From NCBI GenBank assembly GCA_027257055.1, contig JAPVLO010000161.1, forward strand, positions 620,001 through 684,000: a stretch of 64,000 nt of DNA, read 5' to 3'. A program made the translations under genes and the position numbers. The notes below the pieces were generated by a model. That model did not search any database and was not told the DNA's origin. It was given only the letters and a program-made list of their open reading frames with translations. This document shows, in pieces, positions 44,181 through 55,400 of this stretch (its first letter is position 1; every line of letters begins with the position of its first letter). Source of the DNA: Cephalopachus bancanus. Taxonomy: Eukaryota; Chordata; Mammalia; Primates; Tarsiidae.

Positions 44181-44300
44181 CATTGAACTCCTCCAGGAAA
44201 CCCGTGAAGGGCAGGGAGCCTCATTCCTATTTTACAGTGGAAGAAACTATATTTGAGAGGTGAAATGATAGGACTGAGACCAGAAGTGGATATTGTCACT
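44181..44300 (-). mobile_element. MIR fragment
   Basis: 'gctcattgaactcctccagg', 'attcctattttacagtggaa' and 'gaaactatatttgagaggtg' match the reverse of MIR. Confidence 0.65.
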
Positions 44301-44942
44301 CAAATTCTAGTACACTTTCTATCAATGTGCTTTGTGTGCGTTTTCTTTCTCTCCCTGTCCCCTCCCCCTCCCAATCTGACATATTGGTGTCTTCCAGGCT
44401 GGGAACATCTCTTGTTCCAACTGTCAGCCTTGGTTTTTTTTGTGTGTGTGTGTGGGTATCTGGAATGGCCCAGGTCTCAGGAAACTGTCAGTAAAGATGA
44501 AGATATATTCATGTGAATGCCCACACCATGCTGTCTCCTTTCTCCAACCTATGGAATGCCCGTTCCGCGATCTCTACCCCACCCCATTTCCTTGACTAAG
44601 TCTCTGTACCCAGGGACACGCCCATGTGTTTTCTGCCATCTCCTCTTCCTTGTCTGCCGTGTGTTGTGCACGAGTCGTCTGGGAGGGAGGCCACTCCCAC
44701 TTCTGTCGCTGGCGTCTTTCCTGAGAGTCTCTTAGCCCTGGCCTCTGTTTTTCCCTGGTGCCCTGCTGGGCTCAACTGTTCCTCACTGGTGCCTCCTGAA
44801 ATCTGCAGGATGCTGAAACATGGTGGGGAGACATGGTCCCTCCTGGTGTGCTGGAGATGGGTGCCCACTGGCATTTGTGAGCTTGTTGTGTGTGTTTCTT
44901 CCCATCTCTGAGGTTAATGACATCATGCTGGTAGCTTAAAAT
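44301..44942. other. Unassigned sequence
   Basis: Contains a short TG run near 44,440-44,453. Overlapping frames on both strands have no recognised domain. Confidence 0.4.
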
Positions 44943-45232
44943 CGACAACGTTGATCGGGTGTGGTGGCTCGCGCCTGTAATCTCAGCACTTTGGGAGGCT
45001 GAGGTGGGGGGATTGCTTGAGCCCAGGAGTTTGCGACAAGCCTACGCAACATAGCGAGACCTTGTATTTACCAATAAGAAAAAAAAATTAGCCAGGCCTG
45101 GTGGTGTGCATTTGCGGTCTCAGCTACTCTCGAGTGTTGCCTGGGTCCGGGAGGTGGAGGCTGCAGTGAGCTGTGGTTTTGCTGCTGCATTCAACCCCCG
45201 TGAACGAATGAGACCCCCAACTAAAAAAAAAA
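44943..45232 (+). mobile_element. AluJ dimer
   Basis: Sense Alu 'gatcgggtgtggtggctcgc' to 'caactaaaaaaaaaaa' with old-class left arm ('gcccaggagtttgcgacaag'). Strongly diverged right arm. Confidence 0.92.
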
Positions 45233-45780
45233 ATAGACAATGGTGGGAGTATTTACACCATGGAAAGTGGCAGGTGCTGCATGTCAGGGATCCTTCTCAT
45301 GTACCACTGCCTCTTCTCTGTTGCACTTTGCTCCCTGGGCCTTGAGGCAGTGCTGGGCAGGGAGGTCTGGAGTCTCATGCAGCCTTCCTTGTCCCTTCTC
45401 CTCCAGCTGTGGTGCTCGGTTTGGTGCCTCAGTCTCTGTGCAGAGATGGGCAACATGCCAACGCTTCTGTCTTTTCCTCCTTTTCTCCCTCAGGCTCCAC
45501 CCCAGTGAAACAACTTGGAGCAATAAGTCCTGTCACCTTCCTTCTGTCAAAGTGCCCCCTGCCCAAGATAAAACAAACAAAAACCCAGCACAACAAGGCA
45601 ATGGCGCTGGGCATAGTCATCCATTTAAACAGATACATGGGAGAGGGAGTGATGTTTGTAAATCCCATCTCCAGACCCGTCTTGATACCTAGTTAGATGT
45701 GCACATTTCTTCTTTTTGTTTCTCAGAAACCCCCAAGGTCCTTTAAATGGAGTAGAGACACTGGGCCTCCAGTCTTGAAG
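45233..45780. other. Unassigned sequence
   Basis: Five overlapping frames on both strands (e.g. 45240-45692 plus and 45284-45523 minus) have no recognised domain. No repeat named. It leads into the MIR that seeds the minisatellite. Confidence 0.4.
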
Positions 45781-46445
45781 TCTGGGCTCCAGTTCTGACT
45801 TCACTGACTCACTCTGTGCCCACGGGTGTGTTAGTCAAGGGTGCGTCAAATGACCCACTTTGTGCCCTTGGGTGTATTAGACCCATCATGTGTGATTGAG
45901 TCTATTGCTCAAGGGTAAGCCAACAGACTCACTGTGCTCTCCTCAGTTAGTTAGTTAAAGGTGGGCCTACTGACCCACTGTGTGCTCTTGGGGGTGTTAG
46001 ACTCACTGTGTGCTCCTCAGTGTACTAGTCAAGGTGGGCCAATGGACCACTGTGTGCCCATGAGTGTATGAGGCCATTGTCGCCATTGGGTGTATGAGAC
46101 CCACTGTGTGCCATTGAGTATGTGAGACCCACTGTGTTCTCTTGGGTCCATTAGACCCACTGTGTGCTCTTGAGTGTATTACTCAAGGGTTGGCCAAAGG
46201 ACTGACTGTGTGCCTTTGGGTATATTAGACCCACTGTGTGCCCTTGGGTATATTAGATCCACTGTGTATTTTTGAGCGTATTGCTCAAGGGTAGAGCAGC
46301 TGACCCACTGTGTGGTCATGGGTGTATTAGACTCACCATGTTCCAATGGTTGTACTAGTCAAGGGTGGGCCAACTGACCCACTGGGTGTTCATGGGTGTA
46401 TGAGACCCACTATGTGCTCTTGGGTGTATTGCTCAAGGACAGGTG
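45781..46445 (+). repeat. Compound minisatellite, apparently MIR-derived
   Basis: About 18 degenerate monomers of 27-28 bp, each built on 'gacccactgtgtgcccttgg' then 'gtgtatta'. At irregular intervals a spacer 'tcaagggtgggccaactgac' follows a monomer, giving a longer higher-order unit. The first monomer follows 'ctccagttctgacttcactg', which fits the MIR core ('ggctctgccacttactagctgtgtgaccttgggcaag'). Confidence 0.93.
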
Positions 46446-46454
46446 AAGTGTGTT

Positions 46455-46725
46455 AGAGTAGTTGAATTGCTAAAGCAGTCCCCAAACTTCAGTGGCTTTT
46501 CTCACATGCTGTTTCTCACTCACACAGCTGTCCATGCAGTAGGCTCGGGAGACTGAGTGGGGAGTGGGTGTGGAAAGAGTTTATCAGCCAGTTATTTCTT
46601 TCTTTGATCTTCCATTGGCCAGAATTTGGTCCCACGATCACACTGCAAAGTTGCCGTGTGAGGAAGAAAGGAGGGATTTGTGAGCATCCACCCCTCCGCA
46701 GTGTTGGGGAAGCCTTTCCCCTTCT
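46455..46725 (-). mobile_element. Old LTR-like repeat, antisense
   Basis: 'cttcagtggcttttctcaca', 'tgtttctcactcacacagct' and 'ttccattggccagaatttgg' match the reverse of the class seen near 9.6 kb. Confidence 0.6.
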
Positions 46726-47029
46726 GGATTCCAGATTCTGTGGCTAAAACACAAAGGCTTTGATCTATGAGATCCGCAAGGCTTCTTCTTGCTCTAAGAG
46801 TCTGTGAGTCTCTTGTCTTAGTATTGCCAAACTAAATGAGCAGAGTTTTCAAAGCAGATTGGGTCTGCTTCTCATTCCTGGCTTGCCTCCGCCATGTCTT
46901 CCATTGTGGGGTAAAGCCAACCCTTCACCACAGAGTCTGTTCAAAATGCTAATCAAAGTATTAGTGCCCCATCATCATCTCCCTCCAAACAATGTCCAGA
47001 CCCATCTCTCTCCTTCTAAGTCTTCTGAG
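46726..47029. other. Unassigned sequence
   Basis: Includes 'tgatctatgagatccgcaag' and 'gcttcttcttgctctaagag', a MIR-like tail. Otherwise unassigned, leading into the candidate regulatory block. Confidence 0.35.
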
Positions 47030-47500
47030 AGACCAAATTTGAACTCATTTCATCGAGGCCAAATGTCAATCATAAGAAGAAATCTATATGAAATTTTAAT
47101 TGCAAGATGTTCGGTGCAAATTTAATGAGTGAAATAAGAGATCTGAGAATTCCCGCATTCTCGGCTCATGCATAATGTTGACTTAAATTGGCTCTCTGGA
47201 GGTGGAGGGAATTGCATTTTTAGAATTTACACACCGAGAGAGCAAATGGAGTGGACCCTGAAGGTTAAGGTCATAAATCAGAATCATTTAACTGGCTTTG
47301 AGTGATTGCTGTAGACTGTAATGGTGGAGAGAGCTGGCTGCCGCCACAAGTGATTACTCTGCCTCCGATTATTGAAATGCTACTCAATATTCATAAATCA
47401 GTGGTCATTAATCCCCCAAATAGTACCTGTTGGCTTTCTAAATAAATTTCCAACCTGCTAATGGTGATTGAAAGAGGCTGATAGGCACCAGCTCAGAATT
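47030..47500. promoter_or_regulatory. Candidate conserved non-coding element (strongest)
   Basis: A repeat-free block with many intact factor-like words: 'gaaattttaattgcaagatg', 'aaatttaatgagtgaaataa', 'catgcataatgttgactta', 'gtgattactctgcctccgat', 'tattgaaatgctactcaata' and 'gtggtcattaatccccc'. 'tcataaatca' occurs twice about 120 bp apart (near 47271 and 47391). The density and preservation exceed the rest of the window. Confidence 0.55.
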
Positions 47501-48075
47501 GAAACAAACGAGCGCGTCACTCTGACAGACTTGGAAACGTGTCTTTTTGGAACGTGGAGCCACTTTGGGGTAAAGATGTCCCAGCAGAAACCACTCTTTG
47601 CAAAAGAGGGATCATTCGGGCCGCTTCTCCCAACCCTTGTCATTTCCGTAGATGGCGGCCTGGTGCTTATGTCTCAGTTTCTGAAATTTTGCTTGGGACC
47701 GAATCAAATGAGTTAAAAGCTTCAATTCAGTGGCTTGCTCATCCCTGTTTACCCGCGGTAATTGGAAAATAAATGCCCAGCGCAGCGAAAGGCCATGGCA
47801 TTTATTGGATGGCATGTGAACGGGCGGGGAAAGGAAATTGTAATTGGAGCGTCAGTCACGGGGGTAACAAATCTGGGAAGAAACCAAGAAATGAAAATGA
47901 GCCTGAACTTGTGGGGACATGGAACTGAGATGCGATTTTATTACCACAGACATTTCAAGTCCGTGTTCATTTGCTCGTTGCCTTGTTTCTGGGTTGGATT
48001 CATAAATTATATATAATGCTGACCAGGCTTCTGCGTAAGGCATTATGTTGACTCGAATAATAGGCACCACTCTGT
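47500..48075. promoter_or_regulatory. Candidate conserved non-coding element, adjoining block
   Basis: Continues the repeat-free run. It has several retained CpGs ('caaacgagcgcgtcactctg', 'gtttacccgcggtaattgga', 'gtgaacgggcggggaaagga', 'aattggagcgtcagtcacgg') next to AT cores ('ggaaattgtaattggag', 'gatgcgattttattaccaca'). Several mid-sized frames on both strands overlap here. Coding origin is possible in principle but no domain is recognisable. Confidence 0.5.
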
Positions 48076-48459
48076 AACTACTGCGCTTGAAATCTGGCAG
48101 AAAATGAGATTCGTGTGTGGGTGTGTGGAAGAGGAGCTGTATAGATTCGTCTCCTGCCTGGTTTCACCTTGAAAACAATGAAGCCAAAGAAGGGAGGCTG
48201 AAAATAAATTCTGTTTTCTAGTGTAATCGCTCAAAATAATAGCACAGGCTCCTTTAATCCCAAATTTATTAGAGCACAGAAACAAACAAAGGGCACAGGA
48301 ACAAACCTTTTAGCTGCAAAACCACCTCCCTCCTTGAAACTGAGGGTTAGACCAGAAAGGGGACATTTCTAGAACTGAAATCCAGGCCATTGCTATGAAA
48401 AAGAGCAACAGTTAAAAACCAAATTCCCCGGGGAGTGTCAATTTAAACACCCCGTGCAC
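48076..48459. other. Unassigned sequence
   Basis: No repeat or gene recognised. Confidence 0.4.
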
Positions 48460-48985
48460 GAAAGCAATTTGGCAATAGGAACAAAGAGTGTTAAAAATGT
48501 CCATTCTCTACCTCCTTTGGGATCGATTCCACCTATTTTTGGCACAAATCCTTACTTCTGCTATCGGATCCCAAGGAAAATACGTTGACATGTAAAGAGG
48601 TTCACGAAAGCCTTATTTTTCGTACATTTGAAACAAACTACAAGTCCAACGTGGGGGCATATTTAAGCAAGCTCTGGATCACCTGCTCACGGGCTAGCAA
48701 GGAACACACAGAAGTGATGCTTTGGAGAATGGGTGAGGCTCCAAGGGAAATGTTCCCAATTTGCACGCCCAGGGGGTTCACGCCTGTAAAAGGCGATGGC
48801 TGGACAACCGGAAAGACATTTAGAGGAAGCAATGTCTTCCTCTTGGGAATTTGCTTTCAGTGTTCTGGCAGATGGAAATTATTTGCCAGGGAAAGATATT
48901 TCCAACCTGATCTCGACCGTTCAGTCACAAGAGGAGATCGTGTCTGAAGTGAAAACCTTTTGTGGAACAGAACAAATAAAATCTA
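48460..48985 (+). mobile_element. Very old L1 3' ORF2 remnant
   Basis: 'gcaatttggcaataggaaca', 'gtgttaaaaatgtccattct', 'ggatcgattccacctatttt' and 'gaaacaaactacaagtccaa' follow L1 order ('gcaatttggcaatat ... ttaaaaatgttcataccc ... ggaaacaacctaaatgtcca'). Decay is advanced; the right half is uncertain. Confidence 0.5.
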
Positions 48986-49499
48986 TTTGCTGGTAATATA
49001 TTCCATGACAAAACTATTTGAGCAACAGGGTAGCATATAGTAAAAGGGAAGGACAGAGAGAGAAGGAGTCACCCAGTCTCTCACCACCCTAAAGAAAAAG
49101 AAACTGCGAAAGACGCGTGATGGTTAAACAGGGATTTGGCCAAATGGGTTTTGTCTGATGGAAACGTCCTCAGCATGACCACCGAGGAGATCTTTCCACA
49201 GATCTGTCTTAGGCTCATCACTTCCCATGAGACAGAGCCCAGAGTTATTAATCTCCTCATCTGCTCCAGCTATTGCATTCCCACAGCCCTCTTCTTCATT
49301 GTTCTGTGCGATATTTAACTGTGCTGCATTGTATTTCTCTGCCGAGTTTGTCTTCTCCATTCTATGGGCTCAAAAACTTAGAACCATATATGTCGCTTGC
49401 GTCCCAGGGCATAGCACAGTGCCTCGCTCACTGTAGGTGCACACAAAATGGTTAATTTTATTTTTGTTGGTGTTTTTCTGACCAGTCCCAATGAGGCTT
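48986..49499. other. Unassigned sequence
   Basis: A tail-like motif 'agggcatagcacagtgcctc' at about 49,410 is a MIR/L2 end. Other frames lack support. Confidence 0.4.
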
Positions 49500-50125
<626 letters not shown>

Positions 50126-50146
50126 AGAGGCAGTCTTTAAAACAAA

Positions 50147-50433
50147 TTTTTTTTTTTTTTGAGTTGGAGTCTCACTCTGTCGCCCAGACTGGAGAGCAGT
50201 GGCCGCTCCCGGCCACCGCAGCCTCGCCTGCTGGGCTCCGGCGATCCTTCCGCCTCCGCCTTCCAAGTAGACGGAATTACAGGCATGTGCTACCATGCCT
50301 TGCTGATTTTTTGATTTATTGTAGAGATGAGGTCTCGCTGCCCAGGCCAGTCTCGAACCCGCGGGCTCAGGCAATCCACTCACCTCAGCCTCCCAAAGGC
50401 GTGGGATGACAGGCTGAGCCACCGAGCCCGGCT
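50147..50433 (-). mobile_element. Young-class Alu, short form, with TSD
   Basis: Antisense Alu with the right-arm hairpin and short left arm. The TSD is close to 'ttaaaacaaattt' (50137-50149 and 50433-50446). It interrupts the second duplicate copy and therefore post-dates the duplication or shared ancestry. Confidence 0.95.
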
Positions 50434-50744
50434 TAAAACAAAATTTACCTGGTGCTTCGATTCTGCTTCATCACATCATATACAAAAATACAAACAATCT
50501 ATAGCAGAATATTTAGGTACAATAGTTGAATCAATCCTTGATTATTAGACATTTAGCTATTTTAGGCAGATAGCGATCTTTTTTATTTGTCTCCTTTTCC
50601 CATCCTTCATTATTTCCTTAAACAAAAATGGGTCCCCAGCACCAGGCTGTGCTGTTGTTCCTCCCATGCACAACTTTCATATGCCTCTCTGACTATTTGC
50701 ATAGGTTAAACATCCAAATGGGCTTCACAGATTTTTAAACGCTT

Positions 50745-51010
50745 TTCCCCCACTCTCATGTTAGACTCGGGGGTACCCATTCACGCTCAATATATGGACA
50801 TATTGTGTCGTGGTGGGGATTGGGTCTCAGGTGGCCCATTCCTCAGACAGTGAACATTGTGCCCATGGGTAATTTCTGAACCCTGGCCTCTACCTCCCCC
50901 TTTATTGGTGTCCCCTATGTCTATCATTTCCATGTTTGTGATCACTTAGTTCCCACATATGAGTGAGAACATGCGGTGTTTGTTTTCTGTTTCGAGTCAG
51001 TTCACTTAGA
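50745..51010 (-). mobile_element. L1 3' end, antisense
   Basis: 'tagactcgggggtacccatt', 'gaacattgtgcccatgggta' and 'ttcccacatatgagtgagaa', then 'catgcggtgtttgttttctg' follow the antisense L1 3' UTR order. Confidence 0.85.
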
Positions 51011-51029
51011 TGATGATCTCTTGCTAAAA

Positions 51030-51660
51030 GTTAAAAAAAAAGTATATTTGGGAGTACATGCACAGACTTCTTACATGCATACATGGCATCATGGCAAAGT
51101 CTGGGCTTTTAGTGTGCTTATCACTTGAATGGTGAACATTGTACCCAATAGGTAACTAACTCTTCTACCCTCAAGGCCTTCCACTCTCCACCCTTGCAGA
51201 GTCCCTAGTGTTATAATTCCTTATGCACGTCCGTGTGTGCCCATGTTTTAAATACCTCTTAGGAGTGAGAAGATGTCGTATTTGGTTTCCTGTTTTTTGA
51301 GTTAGTTCATTTAGGATAATAGCTTCCAGCTCTATGCATGTTGCTGCAAAAGACAAGATTTTATACTTTTTTATGGCTTCATAGTATTCCATGGTATATA
51401 TATATATAATACTACCTTTTCTTCATCTAATCACCTGTTAATGAACACTTGAGTTGATTCCCGTGACTTTGCTGTGGTGAATAGCGCTGCTGTAAACATG
51501 TATGAGTGCAGGTGTCTTTTAGATATCATGATTTCTTTTTCTTTGGGTAGATAGCCAGTAGTGGGATTGCAGATAGGCTTTTGTAAAGTCTGCTGAGACC
51601 TATTTCCAAATTTCCTTTGGTGAACACATCAGCTGCTGTTTAAAAAAAAATATTTAAAAT
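51030..51660 (-). mobile_element. L1 3' end (L1MA/MB-like), antisense
   Basis: 'gaacattgtacccaataggt', 'ttccagctctatgcatgttg', 'ctgcaaaagacaagatttta', 'atagtattccatggtatata' and 'ttctttgggtagatagccag' give 600 bp of the L1 3' end. It lies directly beside a second L1 end in the same orientation. Confidence 0.93.
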
Positions 51661-52085
51661 TCACTTTCCCAAAGAACTACTTAGAGTTTGTATGTGGAGA
51701 ACCAGTAAGCTGTCTTATTTAGAAAGAGTTCAACTAGAAGCTCAGGAATCTATCTTCAAATGTAAAGGAAGATAAAACTTGACTTCCTGGCTTCCCTTCC
51801 TGTTGATTGGCAACTTGTTCCTAACACTCTTTGCTGTTACGTTATGCCCATTTCAGGGCAAGTCTGCCATGAACCACAACCAAGGAATTTTCATGGCTAC
51901 AGTACTAAAAAGACTTATTTTTTCCCCCCTTACAAACACGTACTTTTTGGTTTAGAAGTAACACATTCGCTGTAGGGCTTTTTGACAAGTACAAAAAAGT
52001 ATAAAAATGTCATACAAGCCATTCATAATGATGTCACTCAGTGATACCATGGTTTATATTTAGGAGTATAACTTGCATGCCCAAC
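51661..52085. other. Unassigned; includes a short old L1-type end
   Basis: 'agtacaaaaaagtataaaaa' with 'cattcataatgatgtcactc' at about 51,940-52,045 resembles the antisense L1M tail seen at 49,500. The rest is unassigned. Confidence 0.4.
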
Positions 52086-52089
52086 CATA

Positions 52090-52260
52090 CCTTCACAATT
52101 AGGCGCCTCACCTGCAGAGCCTACATGTGCTTCAGCCACATGAACCCTGAGTTAATAGCCACCAACTCAAGGACACAAGGATTTATCTTCAATTGCTGTG
52201 TGACCTCTCAGCAAGTCGCTTACCCTCTCTGTTCCTACATTTCCTAATCTGTATAAAGCA
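52090..52260 (+). mobile_element. MIR
   Basis: 'ttcaattgctgtgtgacctc', 'tcagcaagtcgcttaccctc' and 'tctgttcctacatttcctaa' form a sense MIR core. Confidence 0.8.
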
Positions 52261-52284
52261 TGAGTTGGTTTGATTATTTCAAAA

Positions 52285-52440
52285 GCCTGTCACTGGGAAC
52301 AGTGGCTCATGCATGTAATCCCAGTGACTCAAGAGGCCAAGACGAGAGGATCTCTTGAGGCCAGGAGTTTGAGACCAGCCTAGGCAACATATCAAGACCC
52401 CACTTCTACAAAACAAAACAAAAACAACACCAACCAAAAA
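52285..52440 (+). mobile_element. Free left Alu monomer or AluJ half
   Basis: Sense single arm 'cactgggaacagtggctcat' to 'gaccccacttctacaaaaca' with a long A/C-rich tail. It lacks a right arm, so a free left monomer is likely. Confidence 0.85.
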
Positions 52441-52479
52441 AACCCCAAACTCTCTCTGCCCTAAAAAAAGCTATGGATT

Positions 52480-53000
52480 CATAATAGCATGTGTCTAATA
52501 GAATCAGACTCATGGCTGACATATAGGCAAAACTGGTCATTGTCTATGTGACCAATGAAGTCTCTAACCATATAATATGCTCTGAAATAGCTCTACTGAA
52601 ATAGCCATCTGAAAAACCTATAAAAGCCTGTAATAACTAGCTTGACATAAGTAACTCCATTTTGTAACAGATCTTCATCTTAACCTAGAAATAACCCCCT
52701 TATGTAACCTTCTCATAATCACACCACACGCCCTCATTCTTGTTCCTCTCGGTGCTTGGAAACTCCCTAGTTGCAAATTCTGTAGCTATCTGTACCCTTT
52801 TGGAACCGAATATTCTGCCAAAAAAAGTAAATCGAACAGTACAGTTTATATAACGTCTGGCTTTATATATCCCCTGCTCACTCTGTTCGGGGCCGAGAAT
52901 TCTTTGGACACTAGTCCACGCTCGGTCGCTGGCTAAATCAAGGACTCATAGTTTGGCTCTCTGCGTGTGGGTGTCTCCTTTCTCGCAATCCGGCTGTAAC
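52480..53000 (+). mobile_element. ERV1-like solo LTR
   Basis: 'aagtaactccattttgtaac' and a TATA-like 'tttatatatcccctgctcac' are gammaretrovirus-type U3 features. 'cactctgttcggggccgaga' lies at the R start, 'ggctaaatcaaggactcata' is a degraded AATAAA site, and 'tctcgcaatccggctgtaac' precedes the ACA end. No internal region is visible. The left border is uncertain. Confidence 0.75.
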
Positions 53001-53054
53001 ACGATCTACCCTCTTCCATTCCATTCCTCCGTGATCTAGCCTCACAAGAGCCAC

Positions 53055-53235
53055 TTGTGTCTTTCCCGATGAACCTCACGCCGTCTGACCTCTGTGCCTG
53101 TGCCTCAGCTGTATCCTTTTCCCAGAACACCCTTTCCCACTCTGGCCGCAGCAGGACACTGCTCCCAGGTCGCTGCCTCCAGGGAGCCTTCTCTGCTTTC
53201 CCCAAGGCAGGATCAGTTGCTTTGTCTCCTATGTT
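53055..53235 (+). mobile_element. L2 fragment
   Basis: 'tgtgcctgtgcctcagctgt', 'ttcccagaacaccctttccc' and 'ctccagggagccttctctgc' follow the L2 3' ORF/UTR order ('tgcctggaatgctcttcccc ... tcagggaagccttccctg'). Confidence 0.65.
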
Positions 53236-53479
53236 CCAACAACATGATGTAAAATTTGTTGTACAAACTCTTATTGAGTGGTGCTGGAATTTTGGTGAGC
53301 GTATCTCTCTCCAAACTCTGGGGACAACTCAGTTGACTTTTGTCCTAGGACCAAATTCATAGCAGACCTGAGGGAAGAACTGAGTGCTTCATTTCTGCCA
53401 GGTCATAAGTCCTTAGTGTGAGGCTTGGTGCAAATAAGACATGGTGATTTAGCATCTTTTATTATTTATTTATTTATAT

Positions 53480-53762
53480 ATATATTTTAGAGGCAGCGTC
53501 CTTAAAAAAGACTATTGCCCGAGAGTGATCATAGCTCACTGTAACCTCAACCTCCTGGGCTCAAGGGATCCTCTCACCTCAGTCTCCTGAGTAGCCGAGA
53601 CTACAGACAGGCACCACCATACCCGGTTATTATTTTTATTATTTTAAAAATCTTTTGTAGAGACGGGGGTCTCATTATTTTTCTCAGGCTGGTCTCAAAT
53701 TCCTGGCTTTGAACGATCCTCCTGCCTTGGCCTTCTAAGGATGTGAATCACCACGCTGGCCG
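53480..53762 (-). mobile_element. AluJ dimer
   Basis: Antisense, heavily diverged ('gtgatcatagctcactgtaa', 'gagacgggggtctcattatt', 'aatcaccacgctggccgtg'). Its poly-T side is replaced by an AT-rich stretch. Confidence 0.88.
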
Positions 53763-54280
53763 TGATTTAACAACTTTAATGAAACCAAGGTGACAACGGG
53801 TAAAGCTCAAGGAGGTGTGCATTGTTATCGGGTCAAGGGCAGGGATACAAGGCTGTGGTTTTCTCGCAGCAGCTCAGGCAGCCTGTTGCAATCTGAAAGA
53901 ATTGCTGAGTGACTCTGTGGACGCGGGGGGAAAGGAACGCGGCCCGTCCTGCAGGCAGCAGCGCACCTCAGATCAGCTGCAGCCCCTGGGTTTCAGCCAG
54001 AACAAGGGGTCTCTGTGCAGTCGCAGTCTCAACTCTGCTACTTTTGCGCTAATTTGCAAACCAGGTGGCAACAACTTCAGGCTTCCTGGATAGGATTGAT
54101 CTGACATCGATGTTACGGTTTTCAACGAGGACCCTGTTGAATCGATGCTGTCGCCTTTAGTGATGATGTTTTCCCAGAAAAGTAGCACATTATGAGACAG
54201 GTTTTATTCTGTGAAAGACGTATTCCGAGCCTCCAGAAGGCACTCCCTTTCTGGGAAAGAAGCAGGAAGACAGAAGAGGA
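53763..54280. other. Unassigned sequence
   Basis: Has several CpGs near 53,920-53,960 ('gtggacgcggggggaaagga'). Overlapping frames lack domains. Confidence 0.4.
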
Positions 54281-54293
54281 TGAAGCTCCATTT

Positions 54294-54583
54294 CTTTTTT
54301 TCTTTTTGAGTTGGCGTCTCATGCTGTCGCCCAGACTGGAGTGCAGTGGCTGCTTCCGGCCACTGCAGCCTCAACCTGCTGGGCTCCGGTGATCCTTCCG
54401 CCTCAGCCTTCCAAGTAGCTGGAACTACAGGCGCGCGCTACCACGCTGGCTAATTTTTTGATTTGTTGTAGAGATAAGGTCTCGTCAAGTTGCCCAGGCG
54501 GGTCTCGAACCCGCAGGCTCAGGCAATCCACTCACCTCAGCCTCCCAAGGCGCGGGATTACAGGCTGAGCCACCGAGCCCAGC
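54294..54583 (-). mobile_element. Young-class Alu, long form, 13-bp TSD
   Basis: Antisense Alu with long-form 'ggtctcgtcaagttgcccag' and 'cgggtctcgaacccgcaggc'. The TSD 'tgaagctccattt' is exact at 54281-54293 and 54584-54596. Confidence 0.97.
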
Positions 54584-54596
54584 CTGAAGCTCCATT

Positions 54597-55185
54597 TTTC
54601 ACGAGCCATGTCCCTTCCCCGTCTCTGAAAGGCCCTGGCTTCATGCGTCTCAATGCCCTGGCCCCAGCATTCCACTTGCCTAGCCAGGGTCCCCTCTGAC
54701 AGCCCCCAGGAACTCACAGATTCCCAGCAAGAGAACGGCGTTGGGTCCCGAGGCCTCAACCCTGAGATCCCAGAGTTACTCAGCCCAGTCCATGCCCTCT
54801 GTAAACAGGCGTCTTCACATTTCACTCTCTTGTGTTTCCTGTTTTTACTATTGTGCCCACTTGGCTGTAGGCTATAGATCCTTACCCCTGGCATAATCAG
54901 CCCCTTTAGCACTGGGGGTCCTAGGCAGAGCCAAGCTCCCCTCCCATTTTCCTTAGAATTCATTCATTAAACCTATTCCTGATCACTTACTGATCTCTTA
55001 CTCTGTAAACAGGACAATATTAACCATGGAAAATTCTCAGTAAATAAGAGGTTGTTGAACCCAAGGGAGAGGAGAGGAAGAGAAACATTAAACTACTTAC
55101 AGTGCAATTAATTATTTGACGATTGGGGTCAGAGGAAACTTACCCTAGGAGGCTGAGTGCAATGGCTTGGGACCACAGACTGAGG
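54597..55185. other. Unassigned sequence
   Basis: 54,950-55,060 ('aacctattcctgatcactta', 'ctcttactctgtaaacagga') may be a MIR/L2 tail. Otherwise nothing recognised. Confidence 0.4.
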
Positions 55186-55189
55186 TCAG

Positions 55190-55400
55190 ACCGCAGGGCT
55201 CAGACTCTTACATTAGCTGTGGAACCCCCTAGAATGTTCTACGGCCTCTCTAAGACTGAGTCTTCACCTGTAAAGGAGTTTGCGGCGATCATGTCTATCT
55301 AGAGGGTCACATTGAGTGCTGAATGGGGAAGCCTTCACAAAGCATTCTTCATGGGACATTCGGTGGCAGGCACTCAATAAATGTGAACAATTATTAAAAG
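55190..55400 (+). mobile_element. MIR
   Basis: 'agggctcagactcttacatt', 'ctctctaagactgagtcttc', 'acctgtaaaggagtttgcgg' and 'ggcactcaataaatgtgaac' give MIR core plus tail, diverged. Confidence 0.65.

Noticed and set aside
45240..45696. Cluster of five overlapping frames suggesting a gene
   Set aside because: They occupy both strands and several phases at once, with no domain or start context. GC-rich sequence lacking stops by chance.
45781..46445. CRISPR-like array of spaced repeats
   Set aside because: Monomers are degenerate, spacers are themselves repeated, and the context is a primate genome; this is a minisatellite.
54294..54583. Possible tRNA gene from the B-box 'GGTTCGAGACC' hairpins
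   Set aside because: The hairpins lie inside Alu arms, and no acceptor, D or anticodon arm surrounds them.
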